From assembly GCA_030638765.1 (NCBI GenBank), contig DAOWDZ010000215.1, positions 1-8,459 on the forward strand: a DNA stretch of 8,459 bases, given 5' to 3'. This document shows, in pieces, positions 6,345 to 8,459 of the stretch. Under the pieces are notes generated by a model that searched no databases, was not told the origin of the DNA, and was given only the letters and a program-made list of their open reading frames with translations. Positions within the stretch are counted from its first letter, which is position 1, and each line of letters opens with the position of its first letter. Origin of the DNA: Desulfocapsa sp. Lineage in GTDB: Bacteria; Desulfobacterota; Desulfobulbia; Desulfobulbales; Desulfocapsaceae. Both the position numbers and the translations under genes were made by a program.

Positions 6345-8459
6345 TTTGCTAGAATTGATTCAGCAATTTGTTTTGTTTCTAATTCTGGTGATTCCATATG
6401 TGAACCCGATCCAAGAACTCGGACAAAGACATTTGCCTTTCTGATGAATATCCTCTCTTTTACATAAAAGTCAGGTACGGATATTCTTTTTTTTGTAGTG
6501 GTTCTTTTGGTATGTTTTGTCTTTTTAGCAACTCTTGTTGCATTTGTAATATCAGCTCCTGTAACTTGCATAGCCCATGGGTGATCTGATGAAGATCCAT
6601 TTGCAAGAATTCTTTTATCTCCATCTTTTAAAACAGTGTTCCATGCATCATTTAAGTCCGCCTTCAGAATTTTCATGTGGATAGAGTATACGATGTTCTT
6701 TTTAGTATTTGAGTTTTCGAGTGGAGTTTTTCTTCTGAACTCTTTTGAGAATGTTCGTTCACTCTCTTTTTGACGCACAATTTCAAAGCCGCCCAATTGT
6801 ATTTCAGGGGAGAGTTCCTGGATATTTTTGTAAAAATATTTTTCTGTTAAAGTAACATATTCCTTGGGAAGTTCCATAAGACAAGTCATGGTGTTACGTA
6901 GCTGTTCCTTTCTGCCAGTTTCCCAAAAACTTATTTTTTCTAAAACATTACTCCGGTATTTTTCATAATATTCTGAAGAGTTATCTGCTGCAGATTCGAA
7001 ATATGTGTTTTTTCCAACTTGAGCTCTGACAGAAATGCGAGCGTTCAAATTAAATGGTGTTGTGTAAACATTTCCCACAATGGTTTTGTCACGGCGAGTG
7101 GATAAACCTGTAACGCCCATTGCTATATTTTTATTGCTGAACTGGGATTGTTCCGACATGCTTTTGGCGTAATCTTTAAAACGGGAATTCGTCTGTTCTT
7201 CATCTCCCCATAAAAACCAGGAACCAGTGATATAAAATTTAGAGTGATACCATATCCAGTAGGGTTCTTGCTTTTCTTCCCCGATATCACGGATATTATT
7301 TCCATTATTATCGTACCATATATTAATAGTTCCTTTTTCCAGAAGTTTCCTATACCCATCATAGAACAGAGGGATTGGTTTACTGTCAGGATTATTTCCT
7401 ATGGCTCTAGCCTGTTCGATATTATTTTTGAAAAATGTGAATCCGCAAATGGAATACCCATGCATACTTTGCGGACTTTGAGAGTCTTGTCTTGTCGATG
7501 GGGTTATTTTTTTTATAATATCTTTTAAAGTTGAAGTAAGAAATTCTTTGTCTTGAATCGTTGACGTTTGAGACGAATCATTTCTAACTGTTGATGCTAT
7601 ACTATCTGGCTTTACAGGAGCATTGAATTTTTCGATGGTTTCCTTGGCGATTTTGATTTTTTCAGTAAGTACTTCTTTGAGTTTTGTGATTGCAGGCAGG
7701 ATTGTTTCCGCATTATAGATGGTGTTTATTGTTTCAGGAGGGTAATCTTTCTGAACAGTAGCTATTTGACGCCAGTCTTGAAACTTGATAGAAATTGTTT
7801 TGTGACCACTGTTCAATTTTTTAAGATCATAATCATCAATTTTATACTGTAGCGTTTGCCTGAAAGCGATTTCCAGGTCACTTGTTGTTTGTGGGGTGCC
7901 GTGTCTATAGAAATAGCTAAGTGACCTTTTACTCTCTCCAAGTATCGTATCCTGTTCTGCTTTGAGCTTTACGGCTTTCCTGACAAGTAAACTGTTCTCT
8001 TTGAGGGTGTTTCTTCCCTGTATGTATATGTCATTGAAGAGGGTGGCATTAGTGGTCAGCTGTTCATTAGTTTCTTTTGCAGTATCAAGAATTTGACCAC
8101 GGCCAAGCAGGGGAGAGATGGCATTTTCGATTCCTGTGCATTCGTCTCTGTTTGCAGAGAGCACAGAGACCATTCGCTCCAATTCTTTAATGGTATTGGT
8201 GAGTTGATCAGGAGAACCGCCATTTGTCTGATAATTGTCAAACGTTGAATTAGCAAGTTTTACAGTCGTCGCAGTAGCCGACATCATTTGTTCAGAATCA
8301 GCCATGAGTCTTTCGATCTGTGTAGCATCCATAAATGGTTTGGCATTATCTACTGCCAGAAGTAAAGAATCTGCAGAACCCAGATTCGTTTCCTGCTCAA
8401 CTGATCTATTGAAAATATTGATATATTGTCTGTTCAGAGTGTTGAAGTTTTTAATGGTA
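6323..8459 (-). CDS. Large protein of unknown function, 5' end beyond the window
   Basis: I do not recognise this protein. The frame stays open from the stop at 6323 to the right edge (711 residues visible), and the 42 residues before the ATG at 8332 look like protein, so that ATG is probably internal. Numbering from it: residues 1-280 are mostly helical and rich in Lys, Glu, Thr and Asn, coiled-coil-like, and close with a Ser/Thr/Gln-rich linker (about 243-290). Residues 293-376 are strikingly aromatic and contain YDNNGNNIRDIGEE (340-353), resembling the calcium loop of SdrD B-like repeats. Residues 400-500 combine strand-like segments with a helix. Residues 603-616 form a Lys/Thr/Arg-rich stretch. 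The end (617-669) is strand-strand-helix, VFVRVLGSG then ETKQIAESILAKFF. Any signal peptide or membrane anchor would be off-window. A calcium-binding envelope protein is a reasonable guess only. It converges on the lipoprotein gene. Confidence 0.75.
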   Translation of the reverse strand, partial: TIKNFNTLNRQYINIFNRSVEQETNLGSADSLLLAVDNAKPFMDATQIERLMADSEQMMSATATTVKLANSTFDNYQTNGGSPDQLTNTIKELERMVSVLSANRDECTGIENAISPLLGRGQILDTAKETNEQLTTNATLFNDIYIQGRNTLKENSLLVRKAVKLKAEQDTILGESKRSLSYFYRHGTPQTTSDLEIAFRQTLQYKIDDYDLKKLNSGHKTISIKFQDWRQIATVQKDYPPETINTIYNAETILPAITKLKEVLTEKIKIAKETIEKFNAPVKPDSIASTVRNDSSQTSTIQDKEFLTSTLKDIIKKITPSTRQDSQSPQSMHGYSICGFTFFKNNIEQARAIGNNPDSKPIPLFYDGYRKLLEKGTINIWYDNNGNNIRDIGEEKQEPYWIWYHSKFYITGSWFLWGDEEQTNSRFKDYAKSMSEQSQFSNKNIAMGVTGLSTRRDKTIVGNVYTTPFNLNARISVRAQVGKNTYFESAADNSSEYYEKYRSNVLEKISFWETGRKEQLRNTMTCLMELPKEYVTLTEKYFYKNIQELSPEIQLGGFEIVRQKESERTFSKEFRRKTPLENSNTKKNIVYSIHMKILKADLNDAWNTVLKDGDKRILANGSSSDHPWAMQVTGADITNATRVAKKTKHTKRTTTKKRISVPDFYVKERIFIRKANVFVRVLGSGSHMESPELETKQIAESILAKFFKENL

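Noticed and set aside
6395..6415. The residues GSGSHM in the large protein, with an NdeI-type CATATG, resemble the leftover linker of common expression vectors.
   Set aside because: The frame continues naturally on both sides with the same composition and no vector sequence is present. A six-residue match is coincidence.
8330..8332. ATG at 8332 as the start of the right-edge gene.
   Set aside because: The frame continues open to the window edge through 42 protein-like residues, and no clear ribosome binding site precedes the ATG.
1..8459. A defence system, prophage, mobile element or CRISPR array.
   Set aside because: No nuclease, helicase, transposase, integrase or toxin-antitoxin motif, and no spaced direct repeats, were seen on either strand.

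Overview
The window looks like chromosomal DNA of a Gram-negative, AT-rich bacterium. It encodes a GlcD/GlcF-type flavin/iron-sulfur 2-hydroxyacid dehydrogenase, a lipoprotein with a lipobox, an exported solute-binding protein and a membrane histidine kinase. The combination would fit a Desulfobacterota (sulfate-reducer-like) lineage. That placement is a guess from gene style and composition, because no rRNA or other taxonomic marker is present. I see no tRNA, rRNA, CRISPR array, transposase, integrase or phage gene.

Layout from left to right. (1) At 1-1739 (+) lie the 3' end of glcD and a complete glcF, joined by a 4-bp ATGA overlap. Together they encode the flavoprotein and iron-sulfur subunits of a glycolate or D-lactate oxidizing complex. 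(2) At 1772-4473 (-) lies a two-gene sensory unit. A periplasmic family-3 solute-binding protein is followed, after 5 nt, by a PAS-containing membrane histidine kinase. No permease, ATPase or response regulator accompanies them in the window. (3) At about 4474-4850 is an AT-rich stretch with no convincing gene, only a weak promoter candidate and a perfect 16-bp hairpin. (4) Two genes diverge from a 144-bp spacer: a 110-residue membrane-anchored or exported protein (-, 4851-5183) and a 320-residue lipoprotein (+, 5328-6290) with an Ig-like N-terminal half and a PsbP-like C-terminal half. (5) At 6323-8459 (-) is the C-terminal 711 residues of a large protein of unknown function whose 5' end lies beyond the right edge. 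It has a helical N-terminal part, an aromatic-rich segment with a calcium-loop-like motif, a lysine/threonine-rich stretch and a mixed alpha/beta C-terminus.

How they work together. GlcD and GlcF surely form one enzyme, feeding electrons from a 2-hydroxyacid to the respiratory chain. The binding protein and kinase most likely form one signalling pathway in which the binding protein is the ligand-sensing partner. The three envelope-type genes on the right have no recognisable pathway. Their proximity could be coincidental, and nothing in the sequence proves a new system. The best candidates for novelty are the large right-edge protein and the binding-protein/kinase pair.
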